A stretch of 64,000 nt of DNA from Gammaproteobacteria bacterium (GCA_028279275.1 JANQOB010000002.1:124001-188000); one strand, 5' to 3'. Positions 1 through 9,649 are shown, counted from the first letter of the stretch. The notes: generated by a model from the sequence alone, not told the origin. Made by a program: numbers and translations.

Positions 1-1415
1 CCATAATCGTCTGGACCAAAATCATCGTCTTCAGCTTCATAATCATGATAGGCTAAAACAATCTTGTTTTTACCAATATAATCGCCGAATAGTCCTAATA
101 TTTGTAAAGTGACGCTTGTGTCCTCTAGACCACCTACAGGTGTAGCAGATCCGCCAGGTGCTGCAACAAATACATCGGCCCATCCATTGAAAGCATGTAC
201 AGTTGCCAATGGTGTTTGTACAGCATTTACACCGTTGCCCTCTAAGACTTCACGACCCACTCTAATTTGATATGTAGGTTCACCAACTGGTAAAAATCCA
301 ATGTTATCAACCCGAGTTCCTCCCCATTGAAGACCAAGCTCTATGTTGAAGTAGTCGTTATCATCAAAATCTGCAACTTCTGCACCAGTAACGGGGCTTT
401 CGCCTGCATCATCAGTTGGATCCTGATTGGCCCACTCAAATTCAGTCTGAAGATCAAATGAGTCTCCAATTTCATGTCGACCCACAAAACGTAATCCTAA
501 TGTATCTGAATCAAATACATTGCCAGTTATAAAAGGAGGGGCGATGCCATTACCTTCTGGAAAGGGTGTTCTAGGATTGTCATTAAAGTCGAGTAAATAG
601 CCATAAGCAGTTAATTTGCCAAATTCAGGGAATGTATAAGTAAGGTTGATTAAATGGCCATCATCAAATTTCCATTCATTAAAGATAGAATTTTCGCCGA
701 ATAAACGCTTTACTTTTTTAACGTATGAATAAGAAATGCCAAGATTTTTGATAGAGCTGTTATCAAACCTAAAGGCATTCATAGAAACATTGTTATTTCT
801 CCAAATCACATCACCCACCCAGCGGTGATTATCGTAAATAATCGTTTGACGTCCTAGTTTAAACGACGTATTACCATCACAGAATCCGGGAGTGTTTGGG
901 CAACTGCCTGAACCACTGCGCCAACCAATATAAGCTTCATTCACTTCACCAAAATCATTATCAGGAATGATGGCATGTCCTTCAGCTGCTCTATTTCCCG
1001 CAATTGGATTTGGGCCAGGGCCAAGTGGTGGAATTCGGAAATCATCATCAAGGTTGAGTGAGTTGTCATTCCAGTTCTTTGCTGCTTCTAATTCTAGGCG
1101 TCCATAGAATCCATGATAACGGGCAGTAGTAAAACCGAACTGGATTCTTGTACTAATTAGATCTGCATTATCAGCATCAGCTACAAAAGAGGTATCCGGC
1201 TGATCTTCTTCTACATCTTCCCAACGAGTTCTGATCCAAAAGTCTTCACCACCTTCGGTAAACATGGCACCTAAACTTCCTACTTCAGGATAAAGTTTAT
1301 TGTGCGGCGTAAAATGTGCATTGGGGACATCAGGGAAACCTACGGCTCCCACACTTTGTGCCAGTAAGAATGTAACTACTGCTGTGAGCAGTGAGAGTGG
1401 TTTTAAATAGACCAT
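1..1415 (-). CDS. Outer-membrane beta-barrel porin, partial (C-terminus beyond left edge)
   Basis: The reading frame is open from an ATG at 1415 to the window edge, about 471 codons without a stop. The start is supported by a strong ribosome site (GGGAGGAG, about 5-8 bases upstream). The first 25 residues form a signal peptide (MVYLKPLSLL... ending near SVGA). The rest is rich in Asp, Asn, Gly and aromatic residues in alternating patterns typical of beta strands, for example a stretch reading FKLGRQTIIYDNHRWVG. The resemblance is to large Gram-negative porins of the alginate-export/long-barrel type, in which a conserved LGRQ-like strand follows the N-terminal strands. The substrate cannot be told. 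It is monocistronic in this direction. Confidence 0.75.
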   Translation of the reverse strand, partial: MVYLKPLSLLTAVVTFLLAQSVGAVGFPDVPNAHFTPHNKLYPEVGSLGAMFTEGGEDFWIRTRWEDVEEDQPDTSFVADADNADLISTRIQFGFTTARYHGFYGRLELEAAKNWNDNSLNLDDDFRIPPLGPGPNPIAGNRAAEGHAIIPDNDFGEVNEAYIGWRSGSGSCPNTPGFCDGNTSFKLGRQTIIYDNHRWVGDVIWRNNNVSMNAFRFDNSSIKNLGISYSYVKKVKRLFGENSIFNEWKFDDGHLINLTYTFPEFGKLTAYGYLLDFNDNPRTPFPEGNGIAPPFITGNVFDSDTLGLRFVGRHEIGDSFDLQTEFEWANQDPTDDAGESPVTGAEVADFDDNDYFNIELGLQWGGTRVDNIGFLPVGEPTYQIRVGREVLEGNGVNAVQTPLATVHAFNGWADVFVAAPGGSATPVGGLEDTSVTLQILGLFGDYIGKNKIVLAYHDYEAEDDDFGPDDY

Positions 1416-1933
1416 GATAGCTTGCTCCTCCCTTGAAAGAATTAGACCGGTTTCGTTAGGCATTCCGGTCAAGCAACTAAGTTAACCTTAGTTTTATATT
1501 TCTTATATGCAAATTTTATAGGCTCTTAACACCTACTCATTAGCAATATAAAAGAATGGTCGTCTAGCTTCCAAGACTTTGTAGCTATTGAATCTATAGG
1601 TAAATGTTATGGGAAATCGAAAGTTTATGAAATTTCATTGTCAGTAAATCAAAATTAAGAGCTATTTGGTCAGAGATACCTTGAAAGGCTCATATTATCA
1701 ATAGCTTGAATAACCTTTTTCTAAAAATTTCTGCATGTTGAAGCCAATTGATGCGTTCGACAGTGAACTTGAGCATGAAAATGTATCATCCTGTGATATT
1801 CCACATATGTTTCAGGGTTATATGCGATACATTCTAAATTAAATTTGCTGTAGCTTTTGCTGGTCTTGGTTTTTTGTCGTGCAAGTATATTCTCATCCGT
1901 TATTTTTAATATTTATCTTAAGCAAATCATTTG
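1416..1933. other. Intergenic region with a hairpin in the porin 5' leader
   Basis: No convincing coding frame lies here. A short inverted repeat (GACCGG at 1445-1450 and CCGGTC at 1465-1470) sits 30 bases upstream of the porin start and would be part of its leader RNA. It could affect mRNA stability or translation, but there is no direct support for that. The remainder is AT-rich, with no recognised element. Confidence 0.4.
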
Positions 1934-2524
1934 TCACTGTAATTCAATTTCATTTTCTATCAGTTCTTGTTTAAGTGTCGTTAAATTTTTATCTAGCAAC
2001 ACCATAGTCGTTTTTTTGAATTCGTTGATTCTTTCATCAAACTTATTTGCAATATAAATTGTATCGTTAGAGGGGCCTCGTTTATTGAGCTTTTCTATTA
2101 CAAGCTCTGAATATTTATAAAAACTGGTTACTCCAGCTAAGATTTCAGGTGGTGTAGTTAATAATGCTGGTGAAGACTTTAATGAGTCCCAGACAAGATA
2201 TTCTGGGTGGTTTGACCATTGACTATTTTTGTTATATCGAGCTCCTCCTTTTCGATAGTTATTAATAATTTCTTCATATACATTTATATTGTAATTCAGT
2301 TCATTACGTAACGAAGCCCGTATATAGTAACTGTCACGATCTGCTCTTACAGATTCGAACTGTATGGCCGTTTCAAGTGCTGCATGTGCGGCCAAATAAA
2401 CACCAAGAACAGTTGAAAAGACGATAAAAAAGTTACCTATCCAAAATTCCCAATTTGCCTTACCCAGTCTAGCTTTTGTCCTGGCGAAAAATTTTGTTGG
2501 TGAAAGCAATGCTGTTAAAGCCAT
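1934..2524 (-). CDS. Hypothetical protein with one N-terminal membrane segment
   Basis: A 196-residue protein I do not recognise. Residues about 25-50 (WIGNFFIVFSTVLGVYLAA) form one hydrophobic segment. It is followed by a long charged region that is probably helical (EFERINEFKK-like heptads near the end), so the fold may be a membrane-anchored helical domain. The layout of a short basic N-terminus, one membrane helix and a soluble helical tail resembles small proteins of unknown function found beside many proteobacterial genes. The gene is divergent from the SRP RNA gene and not in an operon. Confidence 0.6.
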   Translation of the reverse strand: MALTALLSPTKFFARTKARLGKANWEFWIGNFFIVFSTVLGVYLAAHAALETAIQFESVRADRDSYYIRASLRNELNYNINVYEEIINNYRKGGARYNKNSQWSNHPEYLVWDSLKSSPALLTTPPEILAGVTSFYKYSELVIEKLNKRGPSNDTIYIANKFDERINEFKKTTMVLLDKNLTTLKQELIENEIELQ

Positions 2525-2637
2525 AATTCCTCCGCATATAGCATGGAAAATATTCTAATTAAATTAGGAATTTTGGTTATGCTTTAATCAATATTTGCTA
2601 TGTTTTAATACGACGAGCTGTAAGCTATAGTCATTCT

Positions 2638-2747
<110 letters not shown>

Positions 2748-2784
2748 ACTACTATATTAAAAGGATCATCAAAATAACCCCAGA

Positions 2785-4380
2785 ATGAGTTATCAAGCAC
2801 TTGCCCGAAAATGGCGACCGAAAAACTTCACAGAAGTAATTGGCCAATCTCATGTTGTGAAGGCATTGGCGAATGCATTAGATCAAGATAGAACTCATCA
2901 CGCGTACTTATTTACGGGTACACGTGGAGTGGGTAAAACGACTTTGGCACGAATTTTTGCAAAATGCTTGAATTGTGAAGAAGGCGTGTCTTCGTCTCCC
3001 TGCGGACAGTGCAGTGCGTGTGTAGGGATTGATACAGGGCGTTTTATTGATTTAATTGAAGTGGATGCTGCTTCACGTACAAAAGTGGAAGATACACGCG
3101 AGCTTTTGGATAACGTTCAATACAGCCCCACAAGTGGACGATTTAAGGTTTATTTGATTGATGAAGTACATATGTTGTCAGGGCATAGTTTTAATGCATT
3201 GTTAAAAACTTTAGAAGAGCCTCCGCCGCATGTGAAATTTCTATTAGCGACTACAGACCCGCAAAAATTACCTATAACCGTATTGTCGCGATGTTTGCAA
3301 TTCAATTTAAAGCGGCTTTCTAATGAGGCAATTTCTAAACAATTGGAAAAGCTTCTGCAAAACGAAGAGATATCATTTGAAAAAAATGCATTACATGCCC
3401 TAGCGCGCGCAGCTGATGGAAGTATGCGTGATTCACTAAGTCTGCTAGATCAGGCGATCGCTTTCAGTGATGGGAATGTTAGCGATAAAGCAATTCATGA
3501 AATGCTAGGTACTGTGCCAAGAGAGTATTTACATAAAATCATGCAAGCATTATCAGACTCTGATGCGCAAGAAATGATGAAATGCACCCATGAATTGGCA
3601 GAACTTTCTGCAGATTTCAGCAGCTTTTTTGAAGATATTATTGAGGTTTTGCATCAAGTAGCATTAGCGCAAGCAGTACCTAGTATGCTTGAGACTATAG
3701 AATTTGATGCGGACATAGTTAAACAGTTGGTCAATAGCTTTGATCCTGAAGATGTTCAGTTGTTTTATCAAATTGCACTTATCGGCAAACGTGATCTTTA
3801 TTTAGCTACGACGCCGCAAAGCGCATTGGAGATGACTTTGCTGCGTATGATTTCATTTCGGCCTGCATCAAGCACTGAGAGAAATATTGACCAGGTTAAA
3901 ACGGCTGTATCTTTGGATAATAAACCTTCTGTAACACCTCCACAAAAAAATCTAGAGGTAAAAAAAAACCAAAATACGCTAACTGAGCTCGAGGAAAATT
4001 ATGAGATATGGGCTGAATTAATCGAGAATATAGATTTACAAGGAGTATCATATTCTTTAGCTTCAAACTGTAGCGTTGATTCGGTAATGGATAACATAGT
4101 TGTTTTACATTTAGTGCAACAACACGAAGGAATTGCCACAGAAGGAGCTAAACAGCGTTTAGAGGATGCCTTGCGGGAATATTTTAATTGTGATTTACGA
4201 TTAAAATTCGATATATCAAATGACGAACTTGAAACTCCAGCGCGCAAAAAAGATCGTGTAAAAGCAAAGATTCAATCCCAAGCCGAGAAAAATGCAGAAG
4301 AGGATGATGCCGTAAAAGCTTTGAAAGCCCAATTTGGAGCAGAAATTATTGAAGGTTCTGTTAGACCCATAGAAAATTAG
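2785..4380 (+). CDS. dnaX: DNA polymerase III subunits tau/gamma
   Basis: Clamp-loader ATPase of the replicative polymerase, 531 residues. It begins MSYQALARKWRP, the family signature. Walker A is GTRGVGKTT (about residues 45-53), the zinc-binding cysteines CLNC...CGQC follow, and Walker B is LIDEVHML. The sensor/arginine-finger region (LSRCLQF) is present. The C-terminal 130 residues carry the tau-specific alpha-polymerase-binding part, but it is shorter than in E. coli (643 residues total). An A9 run near codon 393 could give a shorter gamma form (see separate entry). Downstream are ybaB and recR, the classic replication/repair cluster. Confidence 0.96.
   Translation: MSYQALARKWRPKNFTEVIGQSHVVKALANALDQDRTHHAYLFTGTRGVGKTTLARIFAKCLNCEEGVSSSPCGQCSACVGIDTGRFIDLIEVDAASRTKVEDTRELLDNVQYSPTSGRFKVYLIDEVHMLSGHSFNALLKTLEEPPPHVKFLLATTDPQKLPITVLSRCLQFNLKRLSNEAISKQLEKLLQNEEISFEKNALHALARAADGSMRDSLSLLDQAIAFSDGNVSDKAIHEMLGTVPREYLHKIMQALSDSDAQEMMKCTHELAELSADFSSFFEDIIEVLHQVALAQAVPSMLETIEFDADIVKQLVNSFDPEDVQLFYQIALIGKRDLYLATTPQSALEMTLLRMISFRPASSTERNIDQVKTAVSLDNKPSVTPPQKNLEVKKNQNTLTELEENYEIWAELIENIDLQGVSYSLASNCSVDSVMDNIVVLHLVQQHEGIATEGAKQRLEDALREYFNCDLRLKFDISNDELETPARKKDRVKAKIQSQAEKNAEEDDAVKALKAQFGAEIIEGSVRPIEN
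3960..3968 (+). promoter_or_regulatory. Poly-A slippage site inside dnaX (putative gamma-subunit programming)
   Basis: Nine consecutive A residues span the codons GTA-AAA-AAA-AAC. They lie just after the conserved ATPase/domain III part of DnaX. A -1 frame change here reads K-P-K-Y-A-N and stops at TGA 3984-3986, giving a protein of about 400 residues. That is the right size to contain only domains I-III, like gamma. In Thermus a comparable A9 run gives gamma by transcriptional slippage, and in E. coli A6G works by ribosomal frameshifting. Whether it is used here is inference. Confidence 0.5.
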
Positions 4381-4451
4381 ATTGTGAAAACCACATCAGA
4401 CAAAAAAGAGCGTGTTAAATTTGTCTAAATATAAAAATTTAAGGTGAAAAC

Positions 4452-4775
4452 ATGAAAGGTGGATTAGGTAACTTGATGAAGCAAGCGCAAAAAATGCAAG
4501 AAGAAATGCAAAAAGCGCAAGAAGAATTAAAAAATTTAGAAGTGGAAGGTCAAGCAGGCGGTGGAATGGTTAAAGTCACAATGACAGGTAAGCATGCCGT
4601 CCGTAAAGTGCAAATTGATGACAGCTTATTAAGTGACGATAAGGATATGCTTGAAGATCTCATTGCTGCTGCGATAAATGATGCATCTAACAAAGTTGAG
4701 ACACTGACTAAAAATCAAATGTCTGATTTGACAAGTGGGCTAAATTTGCCTCCCGGAATGAAATTGCCTTTCTAA
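4452..4775 (+). CDS. ybaB: YbaB/EbfC-family nucleoid-associated protein
   Basis: A 107-residue DNA-binding protein that forms dimers. It has the family layout: an N-terminal basic, Met/Gln-rich helix ([19 protein letters not shown]), the [17 protein letters not shown] core strands, and a C-terminal helix ending in LPPGMKLPF. The ATG at 4452 is preceded by an AAGGTGAAA site. It lies between dnaX and recR, 72 bases after the first and 13 bases before the second, so the three are probably cotranscribed. YbaB is thought to act in chromosome organisation and, through RecR linkage, in recombination. Confidence 0.93.
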   Translation: MKGGLGNLMKQAQKMQEEMQKAQEELKNLEVEGQAGGGMVKVTMTGKHAVRKVQIDDSLLSDDKDMLEDLIAAAINDASNKVETLTKNQMSDLTSGLNLPPGMKLPF

Positions 4776-4788
4776 AAATTTTATATAT

Positions 4789-5412
4789 ATGTCATTTAGT
4801 TTATCAGGTAATGGCTCGCAGCCACCGTCACTTCTCGATAGCTTAATTGAATCACTTAAATGTTTACCAGGAGTAGGCCCTAAGTCTGCTCAAAGGATGG
4901 CTTTTCATTTATTACAACGTAACCGCGAAGGCGCCAAAACATTAGCGACCAATTTAGAAAGAGCCGCCAAAGAAATTGGTCATTGCAAAAGTTGTCGGAC
5001 CTTTACCGAACACGAGCTTTGTTCGATATGCAGTGATAATAGTCGTATGAAGAAACAGATATGTATTGTTGAAAGCCCTGCTGATGTTTTTACAATTGAA
5101 AAAAGTACAGACTATAAAGGCTTATATTTTGTTTTAATGGGACGACTCTCGCCATTAGACGGCATCGGTCCAAAAGAGCTGGGTTTAGAAGTATTAGAAA
5201 AACGTTTAGCAGAGCAAGAAATTGAAGAAATGATTTTGGCTACAAATTCTACCGTCGAAGGCGAAGTGACTGCGCATGTATTAAGTGAAATGGCACGTAA
5301 ACATGGAGTTAAAACCACACGGCTTGCACAGGGTGTTCCTGTTGGAGGTGAACTAGAATATGTAGATCAAAATACTATTGCGCAGGCGTTTAATGCACGT
5401 AAGCATTATTAA
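4789..5412 (+). CDS. recR: Recombination protein RecR
   Basis: A 207-residue RecFOR-pathway protein that helps RecO load RecA at gaps. Visible elements are the helix-hairpin-helix near the N-terminus ([17 protein letters not shown]), the four-cysteine zinc motif (CKSC...CSIC, about residues 66-81), the Toprim domain ([13 protein letters not shown]...[16 protein letters not shown]), and the C-terminal Walker-B-like segment [15 protein letters not shown]. Length and order are standard. It is third in the dnaX-ybaB-recR operon and converges on rsgA, with only 16 bases between the stop codons. Confidence 0.96.
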   Translation: MSFSLSGNGSQPPSLLDSLIESLKCLPGVGPKSAQRMAFHLLQRNREGAKTLATNLERAAKEIGHCKSCRTFTEHELCSICSDNSRMKKQICIVESPADVFTIEKSTDYKGLYFVLMGRLSPLDGIGPKELGLEVLEKRLAEQEIEEMILATNSTVEGEVTAHVLSEMARKHGVKTTRLAQGVPVGGELEYVDQNTIAQAFNARKHY

Positions 5413-5428
5413 TTAATAAAAAATAAAT

Positions 5429-6307
5429 TCAAATATAAGGTTTGATCATATTTTGATAAGAAATATAACGTTCTGTATTAATTATATTCTTATCCACCGC
5501 TAATTTGACTGCACATTGTGGTTCGTTAATGTGTTTGCAGTCATGAAACTTGCATTGTCTGCTAAATTTATCAATTTCAATAAAACCTTTAATTATGCTT
5601 CTGGCATTAAGCTTGGGTGCGGAAAAATTTCTAACTCCTGGCGAATCAATTAATTCTCCACCATGTGGAAAATCATATAATGTTGTTGTACTAGTAGTAT
5701 GCTTGCCCTGTGTAATTTGATCTGAAATTGACTGAGTTTCGATATTTAGATCGGGTATGAGCGCATTGATTAAAGTTGATTTCCCAACTCCAGATTGTCC
5801 TACAAAAATACAAGTTTTGTTTTTAAGTTGGTTTGCTAGATGATCTAGACTAGAAAAGTCATTTTTCTTTGTCTCAATAATTGGATAAGGGAGGTCTTTA
5901 TATTTAGCCTTTATTATGGATACTACTGATTTTGCGTTATTTAAATCCATTTTATTTATTACAATAATAGTTTCAGCGGCAAGCAGTTCTGCTGCCACTA
6001 TGTAATGATCAACTAATTCAAGAGAAGGTTCAGGTTCAACGGCACATACAACTATTATGGTGTCAATATTGGCAGCAGCAGTTTTTGTACTATGCTCTGT
6101 TTGCCTTACCAATTCATTTTTACGTGGCAGTTGTTCGATGATTTGGTCTCGATCCTGTTCGAATGAGGAACATACAACATTATCTCCGCATACTATGTGA
6201 CTAAACTTTTTTGTAGAAATACATGTATGCCGTATGTTGTTCTCGTCTTTCACGACAAGATGCGCACCATGACGGCTAACAACTTTTGCGGGATATTTTT
6301 TGATGAT
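5429..6307 (-). CDS. rsgA: Ribosome small-subunit biogenesis GTPase RsgA (non-standard start)
   Basis: Circularly permuted GTPase that matures the 30S subunit. G4 NKMD comes first, then G1 GQSGVGKS, the G2 region GKHTTSTTT and G3 DSPGV, followed by the zinc knuckle CKFHDCKH...C. The first ordinary start is GTG at 6253, but it would cut the N-terminal OB domain in half. Upstream in frame, the sequence encodes KVVSRHGAHLVV, which matches the E. coli RsgA strand VISRFGMHADVE. Between the in-frame stop (TAA, 6311-6313) and that strand there is no ATG, GTG or TTG, only ATC ATC. I therefore place the start at ATC 6305-6307. It could instead be a truncated GTG form. Nearby genes: cytochrome c 12 bases upstream, same strand. 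Confidence 0.85.
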   Translation of the reverse strand: MIKKYPAKVVSRHGAHLVVKDENNIRHTCISTKKFSHIVCGDNVVCSSFEQDRDQIIEQLPRKNELVRQTEHSTKTAAANIDTIIVVCAVEPEPSLELVDHYIVAAELLAAETIIVINKMDLNNAKSVVSIIKAKYKDLPYPIIETKKNDFSSLDHLANQLKNKTCIFVGQSGVGKSTLINALIPDLNIETQSISDQITQGKHTTSTTTLYDFPHGGELIDSPGVRNFSAPKLNARSIIKGFIEIDKFSRQCKFHDCKHINEPQCAVKLAVDKNIINTERYISYQNMIKPYI

Positions 6308-6319
6308 AAATTAGAGATG

Positions 6320-6610
6320 TTAAAAGTTGTAATACATCTTGTTTAAATATGAGTGAACAGCATTTATCTGTTGTTCAGACCAATTTAGCTCAAGACTACT
6401 TTGGCAACGATTTACTTGTTTAGTCAAGGCTTCGCTGGAAGTCACATTGCGATTTTTACGAGTGTATAAGACCGAACCATCTCCGCCAGTCATAGCCGAG
6501 TGACATGCAATACAATTTTCTTCATGTAAGGTCGGCCCATCTTCCGCTAGGGCAAATTGAGAGGTGCAGCTGATTAGTAAAATTACAAATAAGTGAAGTT
6601 GAATTTTCAT
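6320..6610 (-). CDS. Small periplasmic c-type cytochrome
   Basis: A 96-residue protein with a Sec signal peptide ([22 protein letters not shown], cleavage near ALA-ED) and one haem-binding motif CIACH at about residues 33-37. A distal Met is not obvious. The mature part is about 74 residues, in the range of class I mono-haem cytochromes, and contains HSAMTGGDG after the haem site. It is likely an electron carrier of the periplasm, but its partner is unknown. Its stop is only 12 bases from the proposed rsgA start, so the two are probably cotranscribed. Confidence 0.75.
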   Translation of the reverse strand: MKIQLHLFVILLISCTSQFALAEDGPTLHEENCIACHSAMTGGDGSVLYTRKNRNVTSSEALTKQVNRCQSSLELNWSEQQINAVHSYLNKMYYNF

Positions 6611-6685
6611 TTAAATAAAGTGAATAACTATAATAATTTGCTTTGTAGATTAGGTATGATATACAAAACCAGCAGGGAAATACCA

Positions 6686-7237
6686 ATGTCTGTAGACGCT
6701 GAAAATTTAATCTGGATTGATTTAGAGATGACGGGTTTAGATACCATGTCTGATCGAATTATCGAAGTTGCCACGATTATTACTAATAAAGAATTAGAGG
6801 AAATAGCAGTAGGACCCGTTATAGCAATTCATCAGCCAAATACATTATTAGAGGCTATGGATGAATGGAATACTACTCAGCATACTCAATCAGGATTGAT
6901 TGAAAGAGTAAAAAGTAGCTCTGCAAGTGAGCAGGATGCTGAAGCCGCTACAATTAATTTTTTGCAACAATTTGTTCCAGAAAACGCCTCGCCAATGTGT
7001 GGTAATAGCATCTGTCAAGACCGACGCTTTTTGGCCCGACTAATGCCCAAGCTGGAAGCATATTTCCATTACCGTAATCTTGATGTTAGTAGTTTGAAAG
7101 AGCTTGCACAACGCTGGTACCCTGATATAGCGAAAGGTTTTAGTAAAGAGTCTAAACATTTAGCATTGGACGATATTCGCGATTCAATTGAAGAGCTTAA
7201 GTATTATCGACAACACTTATTATTAAAATCAGATTAA
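6686..7237 (+). CDS. orn: Oligoribonuclease
   Basis: DEDDh 3'-5' exonuclease that degrades 2-5-mer RNA and pGpG to nucleotides. Motif I is [10 protein letters not shown] near the N-terminus. The middle carries [12 protein letters not shown] (motif II Asp), and the end has [17 protein letters not shown] (motif III with His and Asp). The start at 6686 ([10 protein letters not shown]) is chosen because it matches the family N-terminus and has a CAGGGA site about 8 bases before it. The open frame extends 31 codons further upstream but would overlap the divergent cytochrome gene. Final length is 183 residues, as usual for Orn. Confidence 0.95.
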   Translation: MSVDAENLIWIDLEMTGLDTMSDRIIEVATIITNKELEEIAVGPVIAIHQPNTLLEAMDEWNTTQHTQSGLIERVKSSSASEQDAEAATINFLQQFVPENASPMCGNSICQDRRFLARLMPKLEAYFHYRNLDVSSLKELAQRWYPDIAKGFSKESKHLALDDIRDSIEELKYYRQHLLLKSD

Positions 7238-7240
7238 GCC

Positions 7241-8881
7241 TTATCTAATAGTAGCGTAAACCGGTTTTGGTAATGTACTCACAAGATCGGGGTCAAGAAC
7301 AGTGTCTATGTTTTCTAAAGTTGAATCTGTCTCAGGATAGTCTAATGTGTAGTGTAGTCCACGACTTTCTTTTCTTCTTAATGCACTACGAATAATCAAA
7401 TCTGCAACCAGTGTTAGATTTCTTAATTCAATTAGATCACCGCTCACACGGAAGTTACTATAGTATTCATCAATCTCAGAGGTAAGCAGATCTACACGAT
7501 GTTTAGCACGCTGTAAGCGTTTGTTGGTACGAACAATTCCAACATAGTCCCACATGAACCTACGTAATTCATCCCAGTTGTGGGCTACCACAATTTCTTC
7601 GTCTGGTTCGGTTACACGACTTTCGTCCCAATGTGGAATATCTGCCTTACTGCTTATTTTAGTTCCCTTGCTATTTATTAATTCACTTGTAGAGGATGCG
7701 AATACGAGACATTCTAAAAGAGAGTTGCTAGCCATGCGATTTGCACCATGCAAACCGGTATGTGTGGTTTCGCCTATAGCATATAAATTTTCAACATCTG
7801 TTTGACCTTTTAAATCGGTCATCACACCACCACATGTGTAATGTGCTGCGGGAACAACGGGAACAGGTTCTTTGGCCATGTCATAGCCAAGCTTTAAGCA
7901 ACGTGCGTAAACATTGGGAAAGTGTTTTTGAATAAACTTCTTCGGTTTATGACTGATATCGAGGTACACACAGTCAACACCCATTTGTTTCATCTTATAA
8001 TCAATTGCGCGTGCAACAATATCACGCGGTGCGAGCACACCACGAGGATCAAACTCATGTGCAAACTCGGTACCATTCGGTAATAATAATTTGCCACCTT
8101 CACCTCGAACAGCTTCAGTTATTAAATAAGATTTTGCTGTTGGATGATATAAGCAGGTAGGATGAAATTGCATAAACTCCATATTTGCGACTCGACAACC
8201 TGCACGCCAAGCCATTGCAATGCCGTCGCCGGAGGCTCCATCCGGGTTGCTGGTATATAAATACACTTTACTAGCGCCACCGGTTGCTAAAATAACGTGT
8301 TTGGTTTTAAAAGTTTTAACTTTATTTTCTTCCGTGTCGAGCACATACGCTCCAACACACTGATTTGTATTTTTTTTAGCTAAATGTTTATGAGTTGTAA
8401 TTAAATCAATGGCTATATGATGATCAAATAACTCAATATTGCTTTTCTTTTGGGTGTTTTTAATCAATGCATTCTGAATTGCCCAACCCGTTGCATCTGC
8501 CGCATGTACAACTCGGCGATGGGTATGCCCACCTTCTCGCGTGAGATGCAAATATTTCTTGCCGTCTAACCCTGTTTCGTAAGTAAATTCAACACCTAGT
8601 TGTAACAACCAAGTAATCATCTCTTTTCCATGCGAGACGGTATGTAATACTGCAGATTCGTCACAAAGACCCGCGCCGGCATCAATGGTATCTGCCAGAT
8701 GCTGCTCTACGGAATCATCATCGTCCATAACGGCCGATATTCCCCCTTGTGCCCACGCAGTGCTACCATCATCAAGTGGGCCTTTGGAAATCACCGCAAT
8801 GCGAAACCCATTGTCCAATCGTAATGCCAGGCTTAAGCCTGCAGCACCACTTCCAATGATTAAAGCATCAAACTCATACAT
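7241..8881 (-). CDS. nadB: L-aspartate oxidase (NAD biosynthesis)
   Basis: FAD enzyme oxidising L-aspartate to iminoaspartate, the first step of de novo NAD synthesis with NadA. The N-terminal dinucleotide fold reads IIGSGAAGLSLAL. Other family signatures are TAWAQGGISAV, the REGGHTHRRVVHA substrate-binding loop, GGASKVYLYTSNPDGASGDG, and the capping/hinge region PAAHYTCGGV. The C-terminal helical domain has RGLHYTLDYP. The start at 8881 (MYEFDALIIG) fits the family; an upstream frame adds 24 unlikely residues. It is divergent from rpoE, the usual arrangement in gammaproteobacteria. Confidence 0.95.
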   Translation of the reverse strand: MYEFDALIIGSGAAGLSLALRLDNGFRIAVISKGPLDDGSTAWAQGGISAVMDDDDSVEQHLADTIDAGAGLCDESAVLHTVSHGKEMITWLLQLGVEFTYETGLDGKKYLHLTREGGHTHRRVVHAADATGWAIQNALIKNTQKKSNIELFDHHIAIDLITTHKHLAKKNTNQCVGAYVLDTEENKVKTFKTKHVILATGGASKVYLYTSNPDGASGDGIAMAWRAGCRVANMEFMQFHPTCLYHPTAKSYLITEAVRGEGGKLLLPNGTEFAHEFDPRGVLAPRDIVARAIDYKMKQMGVDCVYLDISHKPKKFIQKHFPNVYARCLKLGYDMAKEPVPVVPAAHYTCGGVMTDLKGQTDVENLYAIGETTHTGLHGANRMASNSLLECLVFASSTSELINSKGTKISSKADIPHWDESRVTEPDEEIVVAHNWDELRRFMWDYVGIVRTNKRLQRAKHRVDLLTSEIDEYYSNFRVSGDLIELRNLTLVADLIIRSALRRKESRGLHYTLDYPETDSTLENIDTVLDPDLVSTLPKPVYATIR

Positions 8882-9000
8882 ATAATCTATATTTAGGCAT
8901 TTCTTCGTTGTTCGTCTGACATTGTGGCATATAAGGCGTGATCTGGTTAACAAAATCCTACCACTTAGCGGTAGAATCCACCCTAGAGTAGGGGATGCTA

Positions 9001-9027
9001 GAACTCTTAACCGATAACATTGTCATA
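9001..9027 (+). promoter_or_regulatory. Candidate sigma-E-type autoregulatory promoter
   Basis: GAACTC (9001-9006) resembles the sigma-E -35 element (GGAACTT), and TCATA (9023-9027) resembles its -10 element (TCTGA/TCAAA). They are 16 bases apart, the usual spacing. The site lies 47 bases before the rpoE start, where sigma-E operons are typically self-activated. The call rests on motif and position only. Confidence 0.5.
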
Positions 9028-9073
9028 TAGCTGCGGATAGTTAAAAATCCGTACTTACAGGAGTTTAGCCCTG

Positions 9074-9649
9074 ATGGGCGAGAATAATAACGATAAGGAG
9101 CTTGTGAAGCGGGCTCAAAAAGGGGACAAGATAGCGTTTGATACGCTAGTAACCAAATACCACTTAAAAGTGGTGAATTTGGTGACTCGCTTCGTGAAAG
9201 ATGCTGATGATGCTCAAGATGTTGCGCAGGAAGCTTTCATTAAGGCATACCGAGGTCTTAAAAATTTTCGAGGCGACAGTGCTTTCTATACGTGGTTGTA
9301 TAGAATTGCAATTAACTCTGCGAAAAATTATTTAGTGTCGCAGAGTCGTAAGACACCTGCATTTGCAGTGGATGTCGATGATGCTGAACACATGGAGTCA
9401 GCAACAAATTTGAAAGAGTATGACACGCCAGAAGGCAACATGCTCACGGATGAAATTGAAGAGACAGTTTACAAGGCGATCAAGGAGTTGCCTGAAGATT
9501 TGAAAACTGCAATTACGTTACGAGAGCTGGAAGGTATGACTTATGATGAGATTGCAAATGTAATGGAGTGTCCGATTGGTACGGTTAGATCCAGGATATT
9601 TCGAGCACGTGAAGCAATCGATAAACATCTTAAACCGCTATTAGGTTAG
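9074..9649 (+). CDS. rpoE: RNA polymerase sigma factor RpoE (AlgU type)
   Basis: ECF sigma factor of the envelope-stress response, 191 residues. Region 2 is visible as DTLVTKYHLKVVNLVTRFVKDADDAQDVAQEAFIKA, with the -10 recognition part FYTWLYRIAINSAKNYL. Region 4 is LPEDLKTAITLRELEGMTYDEIANVMECPIGTVRSRIFRAREA, whose helix-turn-helix reads the -35. The GGGCG-rich start at 9074 is preceded by ACAGGAG. It heads the operon rpoE-rseA-rseB-mucD. Regulation is expected through the membrane anti-sigma factor RseA and its proteolysis. Confidence 0.96.
   Translation: MGENNNDKELVKRAQKGDKIAFDTLVTKYHLKVVNLVTRFVKDADDAQDVAQEAFIKAYRGLKNFRGDSAFYTWLYRIAINSAKNYLVSQSRKTPAFAVDVDDAEHMESATNLKEYDTPEGNMLTDEIEETVYKAIKELPEDLKTAITLRELEGMTYDEIANVMECPIGTVRSRIFRAREAIDKHLKPLLG

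Noticed and set aside
1857..2057. 66-residue open frame on the plus strand.
   Set aside because: It is mostly antisense to the longer hypothetical gene 1934-2524 and has no ribosome site.
6593..6685. N-terminal extension of orn by 31 codons.
   Set aside because: It overlaps the divergent cytochrome gene, and the family start matches the ATG at 6686 with a good ribosome site.
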